DNA of 11,295 nucleotides, taken from Candidatus Omnitrophota bacterium (lineage in GTDB: Bacteria > Omnitrophota > Koll11 > Duberdicusellales > 4484-171). The notes beneath the pieces were generated by a model, which was given only the letters and a program-made list of their open reading frames with translations, made no database searches and was not told the origin of the DNA. The stretch's first letter is position 1; each line of letters starts with the position of its first letter. The stretch covers positions 1 to 11,295 of the forward strand of contig JAUYCY010000069.1 in NCBI GenBank assembly GCA_030692055.1, written 5' to 3'. The translations under genes and the position numbers were made by a program. This document shows positions 1 through 5,226 of this stretch, in pieces.

Positions 1-1274
1 TCGTTAATGATTCTGGTATAACCTTATTTAATGGAGTAGTGGGTGGTGTCAGTCCTTTAGCCAGCATTATTACAGATGCACTCGGCACCACTGATATTCA
101 AGCCGACATCTCAACTACCGGCGCGCAAACCTATAATGATCCAATAACTTTAAGTAATGATGTAACCTTGACCGGAGTAGGGGTTGGTTTTAATAGCACC
201 GTTGATTCGGACGCTATTGCGCGAAACCTTACGATTAACAACACCGCTATTACAACATTTGGAGGAGCAGTAGGTAGCAAATCCGCCTTGTCTAACTTAT
301 ACGCAACCGGCAGCACTATTGATATCAATGCAGATATAAATGTTATCAACAGAATAACCCTTGAAACTTCAGGCGGCGGAGTGAACCAGAACGCAGGCTC
401 CTTATCGGCAGATGAGCTTTTACTTCTTGGTTCTGGAACATACACTTTAGATCAGCTGACTAACCTTATTAATGCGTTCGCTGCCAACGTTTCAGGCTCA
501 GTTACATTCCGTAATAATCAGAATTTGAATGTTAGTACAATCGCCGGAATAGTTGGCGTTACTACAACAGCGGGAAATATCTCTATATATGTTAATGGAG
601 ATATCAATGTTGAAAAGATAGACGCGCAAGGCAACGGGACGACTACGGGCAAAGTTTTATTAGATTCCACCGGTTCCATCTATGGCGTAGGTGCTGGCAC
701 TCACATAACTTCTGCGGGTGACACGGAACTTATTGCTGATGGTATTATCGGTAGAATGAACGTTGCCGGCTTTGTGGATAATGTCCTTAAAGTTAATGTT
801 GGCGGATATCTGCATTTAACTATTGGCAGCAGAAGTGGCTCAAGTTTAGGCACTGTGGGCGCTATGCCGGTGAGCGGCAATCTCGGTGGTTCTTACGGCA
901 AAGGTTATGTTATTCATCCTGCGACGATAGCTTCTGCGTATCCCTTCTCCGGCGATCCTTCAGGCTATATTTTCTTTAATAATAAAGAAATTTGGCCATA
1001 CATTACGTCAGAGATTCTTAATCAGCTCAATAATAGATCCGGCCTTAGCGCTTATTTTGAAATTATTAACCCTGCGAGGAATTCAACCGTCTTGCCTTAC
1101 TTCTATGCTTATCACCCCTTGACCCCGATGGATTATTCAGCCTTTGACGGAATCGTTTTAGATGTTGACGCTTATGATTTTATAGACGGAAATCTTAACC
1201 TCAGAGATACCAATAAGCTTTATCCTTTCTACGAAGAAGACCAGAAAAAGAAAAAACGATCAGCAGTTTTATAA
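1..1274 (+). CDS. C-terminal part of a large secreted beta-helix (filamentous haemagglutinin-like) exoprotein, 5' partial
   Basis: The reading frame is open from base 3 to the stop at 1272-1274, with no start codon and no ribosome site at the left edge. The GTG at 39 lies inside a repeat, so the gene begins outside the window. The protein is rich in Gly, Thr, Ser, Asn and Val with alternating beta-strand patterns, as in right-handed beta-helix adhesins of the two-partner-secretion and autotransporter type. Two diverged copies of one unit are visible: ITLFNGVVGG from base 18 and ITTFGGAVGS from base 249, 77 residues apart, each followed about 20 residues later by an ADI motif. The last 160 or so residues are non-repetitive and rich in Tyr and Phe (GYIFFNNKEIWPY, then FDGIVLDVDAYDFIDGN), and the chain ends with a lysine run. 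This looks like the C-terminal region of such exoproteins, not a membrane beta-barrel. Surface location is inferred. Confidence 0.75.
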   Translation, partial: VNDSGITLFNGVVGGVSPLASIITDALGTTDIQADISTTGAQTYNDPITLSNDVTLTGVGVGFNSTVDSDAIARNLTINNTAITTFGGAVGSKSALSNLYATGSTIDINADINVINRITLETSGGGVNQNAGSLSADELLLLGSGTYTLDQLTNLINAFAANVSGSVTFRNNQNLNVSTIAGIVGVTTTAGNISIYVNGDINVEKIDAQGNGTTTGKVLLDSTGSIYGVGAGTHITSAGDTELIADGIIGRMNVAGFVDNVLKVNVGGYLHLTIGSRSGSSLGTVGAMPVSGNLGGSYGKGYVIHPATIASAYPFSGDPSGYIFFNNKEIWPYITSEILNQLNNRSGLSAYFEIINPARNSTVLPYFYAYHPLTPMDYSAFDGIVLDVDAYDFIDGNLNLRDTNKLYPFYEEDQKKKKRSAVL

Positions 1275-1407
1275 TCCTTCCTTTTATACCTCTTTTTATT
1301 TAAATACGAATACCACCATTCTTCTATGGATTTTTCGCGAATAGATATTATAATATATTTATAATCTTTGTGATTCTCGCTAACATATTCTTAACAAGGG
1401 GGTAAAT
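1275..1407 (+). promoter_or_regulatory. Spacer with possible -10 boxes and a strong Shine-Dalgarno for the lipoprotein gene
   Basis: The spacer holds no gene. Two perfect TATAAT hexamers occur at 1349-1354 and 1360-1365 in an AT-rich run, but neither has a good TTGACA-like box 16-18 bp upstream, so the promoter call is weak. AAGGGGG at 1396-1402 sits 5 nt before the ATG at 1408 and fixes that start. I see no convincing terminator hairpin after the exoprotein gene. Confidence 0.3.
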
Positions 1408-1953
1408 ATGAGAAAAGCAAAAATAATGATGTTTGTGTGCATAACCCTAATAGCTTTTGGTTGCGCTGAAAAAGCCAAAGAAGAACCGGCCATTATTCTT
1501 GATAACATAAAAATAACTAAAAGTGAATTTGATAATGCTTTTAACAGGTTGAGTTTTGAGAAAGAAGCTACCAGCCAAGAACGCAAAGCATTTTTAGAAA
1601 ATTTTATCAACAGAAAACTTATCTTAAAGGAAGCCGAAAAGATTGGTCTTGATAAAAATCAAGAATTTTTAGAAGATGTTCAGGATTTTTGGGAACAATG
1701 TTTGCTTAAAATGAGCTTGGACAAAAAGACAAAAGAATTGTTTATGTCTATAAAAGTAAGCGATAAGGAAATAAATGATTTCTATAATGCCAATAAAGAC
1801 AAGCTCAATAACAAAGATTTATCCAGTTCCTATAATGAAGTAAGACTAATTATTTTAAAAGAAAAGCAAAAAAAGGCTATTTCTGATTGGTTAGAGTCTT
1901 TAAAGAAGAAAACCAATATAAAAGTAAATTATAAATTGTTGGGCTTAGAGTAA
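1408..1953 (+). CDS. SurA/PrsA-like lipoprotein lacking a parvulin domain
   Basis: This 181-residue protein starts with a lipoprotein signal: MRKAK, a hydrophobic stretch, then IAFGC with Cys19 as the likely lipidated residue. The lipobox is slightly atypical, with Phe at -2. Residues about 27-130 resemble the SurA/PrsA N-terminal chaperone domain: a short strand (ILDNIKITKSEFDNAF), then FLENFINRKLILKEAEKIGL and further charged helices ending in VSDKEINDFYNANKDKL. In SurA/PrsA proteins a parvulin prolyl-isomerase domain of about 90 residues normally follows. Here the sequence goes straight to the C-terminal helix that usually comes after it (EVRLIILKEKQKKAISDWLESL). It is therefore probably a chaperone-only protein facing the periplasm, not an isomerase. 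The start is supported by the Shine-Dalgarno at 1396-1402. The stop codon touches a modular repeat. Confidence 0.7.
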   Translation: MRKAKIMMFVCITLIAFGCAEKAKEEPAIILDNIKITKSEFDNAFNRLSFEKEATSQERKAFLENFINRKLILKEAEKIGLDKNQEFLEDVQDFWEQCLLKMSLDKKTKELFMSIKVSDKEINDFYNANKDKLNNKDLSSSYNEVRLIILKEKQKKAISDWLESLKKKTNIKVNYKLLGLE

Positions 1954-2038
1954 CGCTAGTTTCCGCGAATAAATTCATTCGCGATGATTAGCGTCGCCCC
2001 GACATTATGTCGGGGCAGGGATTCGCGTGTATTCGCGT
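1953..2038. repeat. Modular 18-nt junction repeat, locus I (one left arm, two right arms)
   Basis: Left arm ACGCTAGT-TTC-CGCGAAT lies at 1953-1970, right arm ATTCGCG-ATG-ATTAGCGT at 1977-1994, and a second right arm ATTCGCG-TGT-ATTCGCGT at 2021-2038. The first two pair as an 8 bp stem (one G.U), a 3/3 internal loop, a 7 bp stem and a 6-nt loop. The left arm begins on the last base of the upstream TAA stop. A separate GC-rich palindrome is placed between the two right arms. Confidence 0.8.
1996..2016. repeat. GC-rich perfect palindrome (9 bp stem, 3-nt loop)
   Basis: GCCCCGACA, loop TTA, TGTCGGGGC form a perfect 9 bp stem. No T-run follows, so it is not a canonical intrinsic terminator. The stem sequence is shared with the palindrome at 2840-2855, which suggests a dispersed family. 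It interrupts the modular repeat of locus I, consistent with later insertion. Confidence 0.8.
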
Positions 2039-2060
2039 TAAATAATAAGAGGAGGTAATC

Positions 2061-2615
2061 ATGAATAATCTAAGAAGGAATTATTTTATCGATAAGAGTT
2101 TTCAGACTAAATTTATTTTAAAATTTTGTGGTATTGTAATTTTAGCATCTATCGTGATCGGTGTTATTCTGATTTTGTTTTCAACTAAGTCTACCACTGT
2201 CGCTATGGAAAACACAAAAGTCACCGCCAAAGGAACAGCGGATTTTATTTTCCCACTTATGCTACAAACCATTCTTATAGTGACTATATTTTCAGCAGTT
2301 ACAACAAGCATACTTACTCTTTTTGTGTCGCATAAGATTGCCGGGCCTTTGTTTAGATTACGAAGAGAAATAGAAAAGTTAGGAGAAGGAAATTTAAATG
2401 TAAACTTTAACATACGCGAGGGCGATCAGCTTAGAAATTTAGCTACGTCGTTAGCAGCTATGTCTTATTCTTTAAGGGGAAAGATTGAGGCACTACGCAG
2501 AGATTTTTTAGAAATTAAAGAAATGATAGAAAAAATGCCCCATCAAGACAAAAGTCAGCTTCAAGAAAGGATCAAAGCTATCGAATCTAAGTTTAACGGC
2601 TTCAAAGGGTTATGA
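2061..2615 (+). CDS. Two-TM membrane protein with a HAMP domain and no output domain
   Basis: This 184-residue protein has two hydrophobic spans, about 20-40 and 65-89, separated by a short loop of some 24 residues that is too small for a typical sensory domain. Residues about 90-143 look like a HAMP linker: HKIAGPLFRLRREIEKLGEGNL with the conserved Pro96, then a second amphipathic helix with DQLRNLATSLAAM. A coiled coil follows to about residue 180 and the protein ends there. No histidine kinase, GGDEF or methyl-accepting domain is present, so it cannot signal by itself in the usual way. Such proteins are often annotated as chemotaxis-like, but I make no functional claim. AGGAGGT at 2050-2056, 4 nt before ATG, fixes the start. 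The TGA at 2613-2615 begins within the loop of the small hairpin 2607-2619. Confidence 0.75.
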   Translation: MNNLRRNYFIDKSFQTKFILKFCGIVILASIVIGVILILFSTKSTTVAMENTKVTAKGTADFIFPLMLQTILIVTIFSAVTTSILTLFVSHKIAGPLFRLRREIEKLGEGNLNVNFNIREGDQLRNLATSLAAMSYSLRGKIEALRRDFLEIKEMIEKMPHQDKSQLQERIKAIESKFNGFKGL

Positions 2616-2663
2616 ACCCAATCTTTGCGTTAGCAAAGAGCGTCGCAGACGCATTCATTGGGT
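2616..2663. repeat. Three-way-junction inverted repeat
   Basis: Outer arms ACCCAAT (2616-2622) and ATTGGGT (2657-2663) pair over 7 bp. They enclose two perfect hairpins: CTTTGC-GTTA-GCAAAG at 2623-2638 and GCGTC-GCA-GACGC at 2640-2652. The upstream hairpin GGGTT-ATG-AACCC at 2607-2619 competes with the outer stem, so two folds are possible around the end of the HAMP gene. Confidence 0.65.
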
Positions 2664-2724
2664 CCATCATTAAATTTGATTGTGGATATAAACATTTCAC
2701 AGTAGGGAAAACATTTTATTTCGT

Positions 2725-2744
2725 AAAAAGCTTTATAGCTTTTT
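2725..2744. repeat. AT-rich hairpin (8 bp stem, 4-nt loop)
   Basis: AAAAAGCT, loop TTAT, AGCTTTTT pair perfectly. Its 3' arm ends in five Ts, so it could act as a weak bidirectional terminator, though the stem is A/T-rich. Confidence 0.5.
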
Positions 2745-2816
2745 CTTGCGGTATAGGAAAGTATAAAAAGGTTTTTGTTGCACTAACGAGAGGTTGCCTC
2801 TGTGTCGAAAGCTACC

Positions 2817-2868
2817 GCAAGGAAGTTCAAAGTTGTGAGCCCCGACAAGTCGGGGTGAACTTTCTTGC
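2817..2868. repeat. Long inverted repeat around a GC-rich palindrome
   Basis: Outer arms GCAAGGAAGTTCA (2817-2829) and TGAACTTTCTTGC (2856-2868) pair over all 13 positions with one G.U. Inside lies the palindrome CCCCGAC-AA-GTCGGGG at 2840-2855, directly against the right arm, with 10 unpaired bases on the left. The right arm shares bases 2865-2868 with the next inverted repeat, so the two outer stems cannot both form fully. Confidence 0.65.
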
Positions 2869-2971
2869 CTTGAGAATGTGCAATAATTTATTCTCTCTCG
2901 GCGAATACCCCGTGGCTTGCCACGGGGATGAAGCCGAAATCGTAAACGCAGTTGACCTCATTCTAAGGCAA
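2865..2971. repeat. Inverted repeat enclosing a GC-rich palindrome
   Basis: TTGCCTTGAGAATG (2865-2878) pairs with CATTCTAAGGCAA (2959-2971), 13 bp with a single bulged G. Within it, TCGGC (2898-2902) pairs with GCCGA (2933-2937), and at the centre CCCCGTGGC-TT-GCCACGGGG at 2908-2927 is a perfect palindrome with a 2-base centre. Confidence 0.65.
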
Positions 2972-2977
2972 TGAATG

Positions 2978-3033
2978 AACCAGTGATAATATTAGTATAG
3001 AACATACTCCGCGGCTTGCCGCGGAGACTGGTT
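2978..3033. repeat. Inverted repeat enclosing a GC-rich palindrome
   Basis: AACCAGT (2978-2984) pairs with ACTGGTT (3027-3033). The perfect palindrome CTCCGCGGC-TT-GCCGCGGAG at 3007-3026 sits directly against the right arm. The core shares the pattern CCGNGGCTTGCCNCGG with the one at 2908-2927, marking both as one family. Confidence 0.65.
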
Positions 3034-3087
3034 GATTATTTCACAAAACGTTATCGATTGCTATAACAGCCTAATGCAAAATCTCGG

Positions 3088-3666
3088 ATGAAAATTATAA
3101 AAATACAGCTTAGCGCTTTTTTATGCGCAATATTTTTTTCGTTTTTTCTTTTAGATTTTTGCCAAGCAGAAAATATCGAAAGTAAATATTTTACGATTAT
3201 ATTTGATTGTAACTGTGATTTTGCAGAGTTTGTTAAGAAAATAGATCTACAAGATTCACTCAATCTAGATAATATTTCTTCAGGCCCGCAGGATATTAAA
3301 TCTATAGTTGCCGAGAGTATGGATAAGTTGTATTTGGAAATTTCCGATGTTTTAGACATTCATATGTATAGTTATCATGGAAAAATAAAAGTTTTTTCTA
3401 CAAAACAAGAAATGCTTGATACGGCTTTTCGCGGCGCGTCTATGGCAACTTCTGATTTACCCGGTTTATATATGCCAACAGATAACACTATTTATATTTC
3501 ATTCAGTGACTTTACGCTAGGTATGCTTTCTCATGAAATAGCCCACGCTATAATTTGTAATTATTTTGTAACGCCGCCCCCGCTAAAAGTTCAGGAGATT
3601 TTAGCCGGTTATGTTGAATACTCTGTCAGAAAAAAGGCAGGCGATTTGAATATAAATAAGCATTAG
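3088..3666 (+). CDS. Exported putative zinc metallopeptidase (HEXXH, gluzincin-like)
   Basis: This 192-residue protein has an N-terminal signal peptide: lysines at 2 and 5, a hydrophobic core at about 8-22, and a likely cleavage after CQA (residue 27). Near the C-terminus, LSHEIAHAI supplies an HEXXH zinc site (His149, Glu150, His153). VQEILAGYVEY follows; Glu170, 17 residues after His153, matches the EGxAxY position that gives the third zinc ligand in peptidase MA-like families. A strand-rich stretch before it (KIKVFSTKQEML, then LYMPTDNTIYIS) fits the same fold. The chain ends about 20 residues after the third ligand, which is short, so it may be a minimal or slightly truncated member. The substrate is unknown. 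The start is the first in-frame ATG after the palindrome region and has only a poor ribosome site. The stop is directly followed by a repeat. Confidence 0.65.
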   Translation: MKIIKIQLSAFLCAIFFSFFLLDFCQAENIESKYFTIIFDCNCDFAEFVKKIDLQDSLNLDNISSGPQDIKSIVAESMDKLYLEISDVLDIHMYSYHGKIKVFSTKQEMLDTAFRGASMATSDLPGLYMPTDNTIYISFSDFTLGMLSHEIAHAIICNYFVTPPPLKVQEILAGYVEYSVRKKAGDLNINKH

Positions 3667-3746
3667 ATGCAGATTATGCTGATTAAAAATATTTATAAAA
3701 TCTATCAAAATCTGTGTAATCTTTTTAAAATCTGTGTAATCAAGTT
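3667..3746. repeat. Junction repeat with 10-nt spacing, variant wording (locus V)
   Basis: The left arm starts on the first base after the TAG stop: ATGCAGAT-TAT-GCTGATT, 3667-3684. Two right arms follow with AATCTGT-GTA-ATC at 3709-3721 and 3729-3741. The 15-mer AAAATCTGTGTAATC is repeated exactly at 3707-3721 and 3727-3741, period 20. The arms are imperfect reverse complements. The 7+3 spacing matches the modular repeats elsewhere in the window, but the words differ. Confidence 0.65.
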
Positions 3747-3779
3747 CTTTCCGGCTGCTACAAACTTAGGAAAGAACTT
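3742..3779. terminator. Hairpin with an 11 bp perfect stem upstream of the rplU promoter
   Basis: AAGTTCTTTCC (3742-3752) and GGAAAGAACTT (3769-3779) are exact reverse complements around a 16-nt loop. The 3' side is followed by TTTAATAAAT, a weak T-run. It lies just before the -35 box of the rplU promoter. It could end the upstream transcript or be a regulatory site; the loop is larger than in most intrinsic terminators. Confidence 0.45.
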
Positions 3780-3789
3780 TAATAAATAC

Positions 3790-3818
3790 TTGACGCAAAG
3801 TATCGTTTATGTTAATAT
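3790..3818 (+). promoter_or_regulatory. Sigma-70-type promoter for rplU
   Basis: TTGACG (3790-3795, 5/6 match to the consensus) is separated by 17 bp from TAATAT (3813-3818, 4/6 match). Transcription would begin around 3825, only a few bases before the rplU ATG at 3828. Confidence 0.5.
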
Positions 3819-3827
3819 TCTACCCTT

Positions 3828-4136
3828 ATGTGGGCAATAGTTGAGATAGCGAAAAAGCAGTATTTTGTTGAAAGGGGCCTTACTTTTAGGGTTGAAAAGC
3901 TAGATAACGAGAAAGGTAATATTACCTTTGATAAAATCTTACTTTTAGCCGGTGAAGATAAGGTAAGCCTAGGCAGCCCTTACGTAACCGGCGCTAAGGT
4001 AAAGGCAGAAATTATTGGCCAAGAAAAAGGCGATAAGGTTATAAGTTATAAGTATCGCAGGCGCAAAAAATCCCGAAGGATTCGCGGACACCGTCAAATT
4101 TATACCCTCCTTAAAATTTCTGAAATCATTTCCTGA
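3828..4136 (+). CDS. rplU: 50S ribosomal protein L21
   Basis: This 102-residue protein has the normal length and layout of bacterial L21: MWAIVEIAKKQY at the start (family pattern MYAIIETGGKQY), a central beta-rich part (ILLLAGEDKVSLGSPYVTGAKVKAEIIG), a basic stretch KYRRRKKSRRIRGHRQ at 76-90, and a final YTLLKISEI. It binds 23S rRNA in the large subunit. The start is fixed by family alignment, yet no Shine-Dalgarno precedes it, and the likely promoter puts the transcript start almost at the ATG. L27 (rpmA) normally follows; here only 90 bp of repeats lie before the obg-like gene. Confidence 0.93.
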   Translation: MWAIVEIAKKQYFVERGLTFRVEKLDNEKGNITFDKILLLAGEDKVSLGSPYVTGAKVKAEIIGQEKGDKVISYKYRRRKKSRRIRGHRQIYTLLKISEIIS

Positions 4137-4137
4137 T

Positions 4138-4224
4138 ACGCGAATTTACGCTAATTTTATAGACGCTAATTTTCGCTAATATTAGCGGTCATTAGCGTTT
4201 CTTGCAATTAGCGGTCATTAGCGT
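4138..4224. repeat. Modular 18-nt junction repeat, locus II (L-L-R-R)
   Basis: Left arms lie at 4138-4155 (ACGCGAAT-TTA-CGCTAAT) and 4163-4180 (ACGCTAAT-TTT-CGCTAAT). Right arms lie at 4181-4198 and 4207-4224, both ATTAGCG-GTC-ATTAGCGT. The inner pair is a back-to-back palindrome with 8 and 7 bp stems around a 3/3 loop. The right arms, with two extra Ts, are exact 20-bp direct repeats with period 26. The element fills nearly the whole 90-bp gap and ends 2 nt before the obg ATG. Confidence 0.85.
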
Positions 4225-4226
4225 TT

Positions 4227-5174
4227 ATGATTATTGACGAAGTAAAAATATACTTAAAAGCAGGCAATGGCGGAGAAGGTTCCTTTTCTTCGATGAAGCT
4301 TTCCCCGCGCCGATTAGTCGGCGGCGGCGGAGATGGAGGAAAAGGCGCAAATGTCATTTTTAAAGTCAGCCCTCATCTTTCTGACCTTGTAAAATTTAAC
4401 GATAATAAAAAATTTATTGCACAGGGCGGCGAAAGGGGCAGAGAGTATAACAAGAAAGGTAAAAACGGCGTTGACCTTATCGTGAATGTGCCGGCTGGTA
4501 CTATGGTTTTAGACTTAGAAGGCAGCGTTATTGTCGATTTAATTGAAGAAAATCAAGAGTATCTAATTTGCCAGGGAGGCGCCGGCGGCAAGGGAAATTA
4601 TAAAAAGCTATACAGCATTCCTGCTGAAAAAGGGCAAGAAAAAGAAGTTATTTTATATTACTGTGTTCCCAATGATGTGGCTATCGTAGGATTTGCAAAT
4701 TGCGGTAAAACTTCCCTTTTTAACAAGTTTACAGGCAAATCATATAAAGTTGCGCCGTATCCCTTTACTACCAAAGCTTGCGTTTGGGCACCGGTCTCGG
4801 TAGACTTTAAAAAATTTACTGTTTTAGACACCCCACCTTTGAAAAAAAGCCTAGAAAATAGCGATATCAAACATAGATTTTTGAGGCATCTTTCAAGAAG
4901 CAAAATAATTCTTTTGTTAAGTGAAGATTTAGAAAACTATGCCCAAGAGTTCGCTCTTCTTAAAAAAGAAATTTCATCTTTTGATCCTCAATTGTTAGAG
5001 GGCAAAAAACTTTTTTACTTATTGTGTAAAGTTGATAAAATAGATAAAAGAGAGCTTAAGATAAAGGGAGTTATACCGATATCAGTCGAAAAAGATAAAG
5101 GGATAGAGGAACTGAAGAAAAAAATAATTAAGACGCTAATCTCCGCCAATAAGAAAGACGCCAATGACCGCTAA
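4227..5174 (+). CDS. obg: Obg-family GTPase with degenerate G3 and G4 motifs
   Basis: The 315-residue protein has the glycine-rich Obg fold at about 1-147 (IIDEVKIYLKAGNGGEGSF, GGGGDGGKGANVIF, NVPAGTMV, GGAGGKGN), followed by a GTPase domain. G1 is GFANCGKT (155-162) and G2 is YPFTT (178-182). G3 is DTPP (201-204) where Obg has DxPG, so the invariant Gly is Pro. The family signature HRFLRHLSRS (216-225) is kept. G4 is CKVD (267-270) instead of NKxD, and G5 reads IPISV instead of ISA. Nucleotide binding or hydrolysis may therefore be altered. Obg normally helps assemble the 50S subunit, and its position after rplU agrees. The usual C-terminal extension is missing, and residues 303-315 are encoded by repeat arms. 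No Shine-Dalgarno is seen; the start is set by the conserved N-terminus. Confidence 0.87.
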   Translation: MIIDEVKIYLKAGNGGEGSFSSMKLSPRRLVGGGGDGGKGANVIFKVSPHLSDLVKFNDNKKFIAQGGERGREYNKKGKNGVDLIVNVPAGTMVLDLEGSVIVDLIEENQEYLICQGGAGGKGNYKKLYSIPAEKGQEKEVILYYCVPNDVAIVGFANCGKTSLFNKFTGKSYKVAPYPFTTKACVWAPVSVDFKKFTVLDTPPLKKSLENSDIKHRFLRHLSRSKIILLLSEDLENYAQEFALLKKEISSFDPQLLEGKKLFYLLCKVDKIDKRELKIKGVIPISVEKDKGIEELKKKIIKTLISANKKDANDR

Positions 5175-5226
5175 TGAAAATTAATTAGCGGTAATTAGCG
5201 TTTACAAAATTAGCGGTAATTAGCGT
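5133..5226. repeat. Modular 18-nt junction repeat, locus III (L-L-R-R), overlapping the obg 3' end
   Basis: Left arms are at 5133-5150 (ACGCTAAT-CTC-CGCCAAT) and 5158-5175 (ACGCCAAT-GAC-CGCTAAT), inside the coding end of the obg-like gene; its TAA stop (5172-5174) is part of the second arm. Right arms are at 5184-5201 and 5209-5226, both ATTAGCG-GTA-ATTAGCGT. The right arms, with two extra Ts, are 20-bp exact repeats with period 25. The element ends 2 nt before the proB ATG, as at locus II before obg. Confidence 0.85.

Larger units (their letters stand above)
2607..3087. other. Gene-poor region dense in nested inverted repeats
   Basis: About 470 bases between the HAMP gene and the metallopeptidase gene contain no coding region I trust. 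They hold at least seven inverted repeats: 2607-2619, 2616-2663, 2725-2744, 2789-2801, 2817-2868, 2865-2971 and 2978-3033. Several are nested around GC-rich palindromic cores. The open frame 2612-2974 is an untypical, Cys-rich sequence made mostly of these palindromes. The region could be a cluster of small mobile palindromic elements, a structured RNA, or a decayed gene filled with repeats. Confidence 0.7.

Noticed and set aside
39..1274. GTG at 39 as the true start of the exoprotein
   Set aside because: The frame stays open to base 3, the residues before it continue the repeat unit (ITLFNG), and no ribosome site or signal peptide follows.
1996..2016. Intrinsic terminator after the lipoprotein gene
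   Set aside because: The stem is strong but no T-run follows, and the same stem recurs elsewhere as a dispersed palindrome.
2616..2663. tRNA or tRNA-like gene
   Set aside because: The clover-like fold has only two inner hairpins and lacks the T-loop and anticodon-loop consensus.
2612..2974. 120-codon open frame directly after the HAMP gene
   Set aside because: Its sequence is composed mainly of palindromes, the ATG overlaps the previous stop inside a hairpin, there is no Shine-Dalgarno, and the product has no recognisable fold pattern. Better explained as non-coding repeat DNA.
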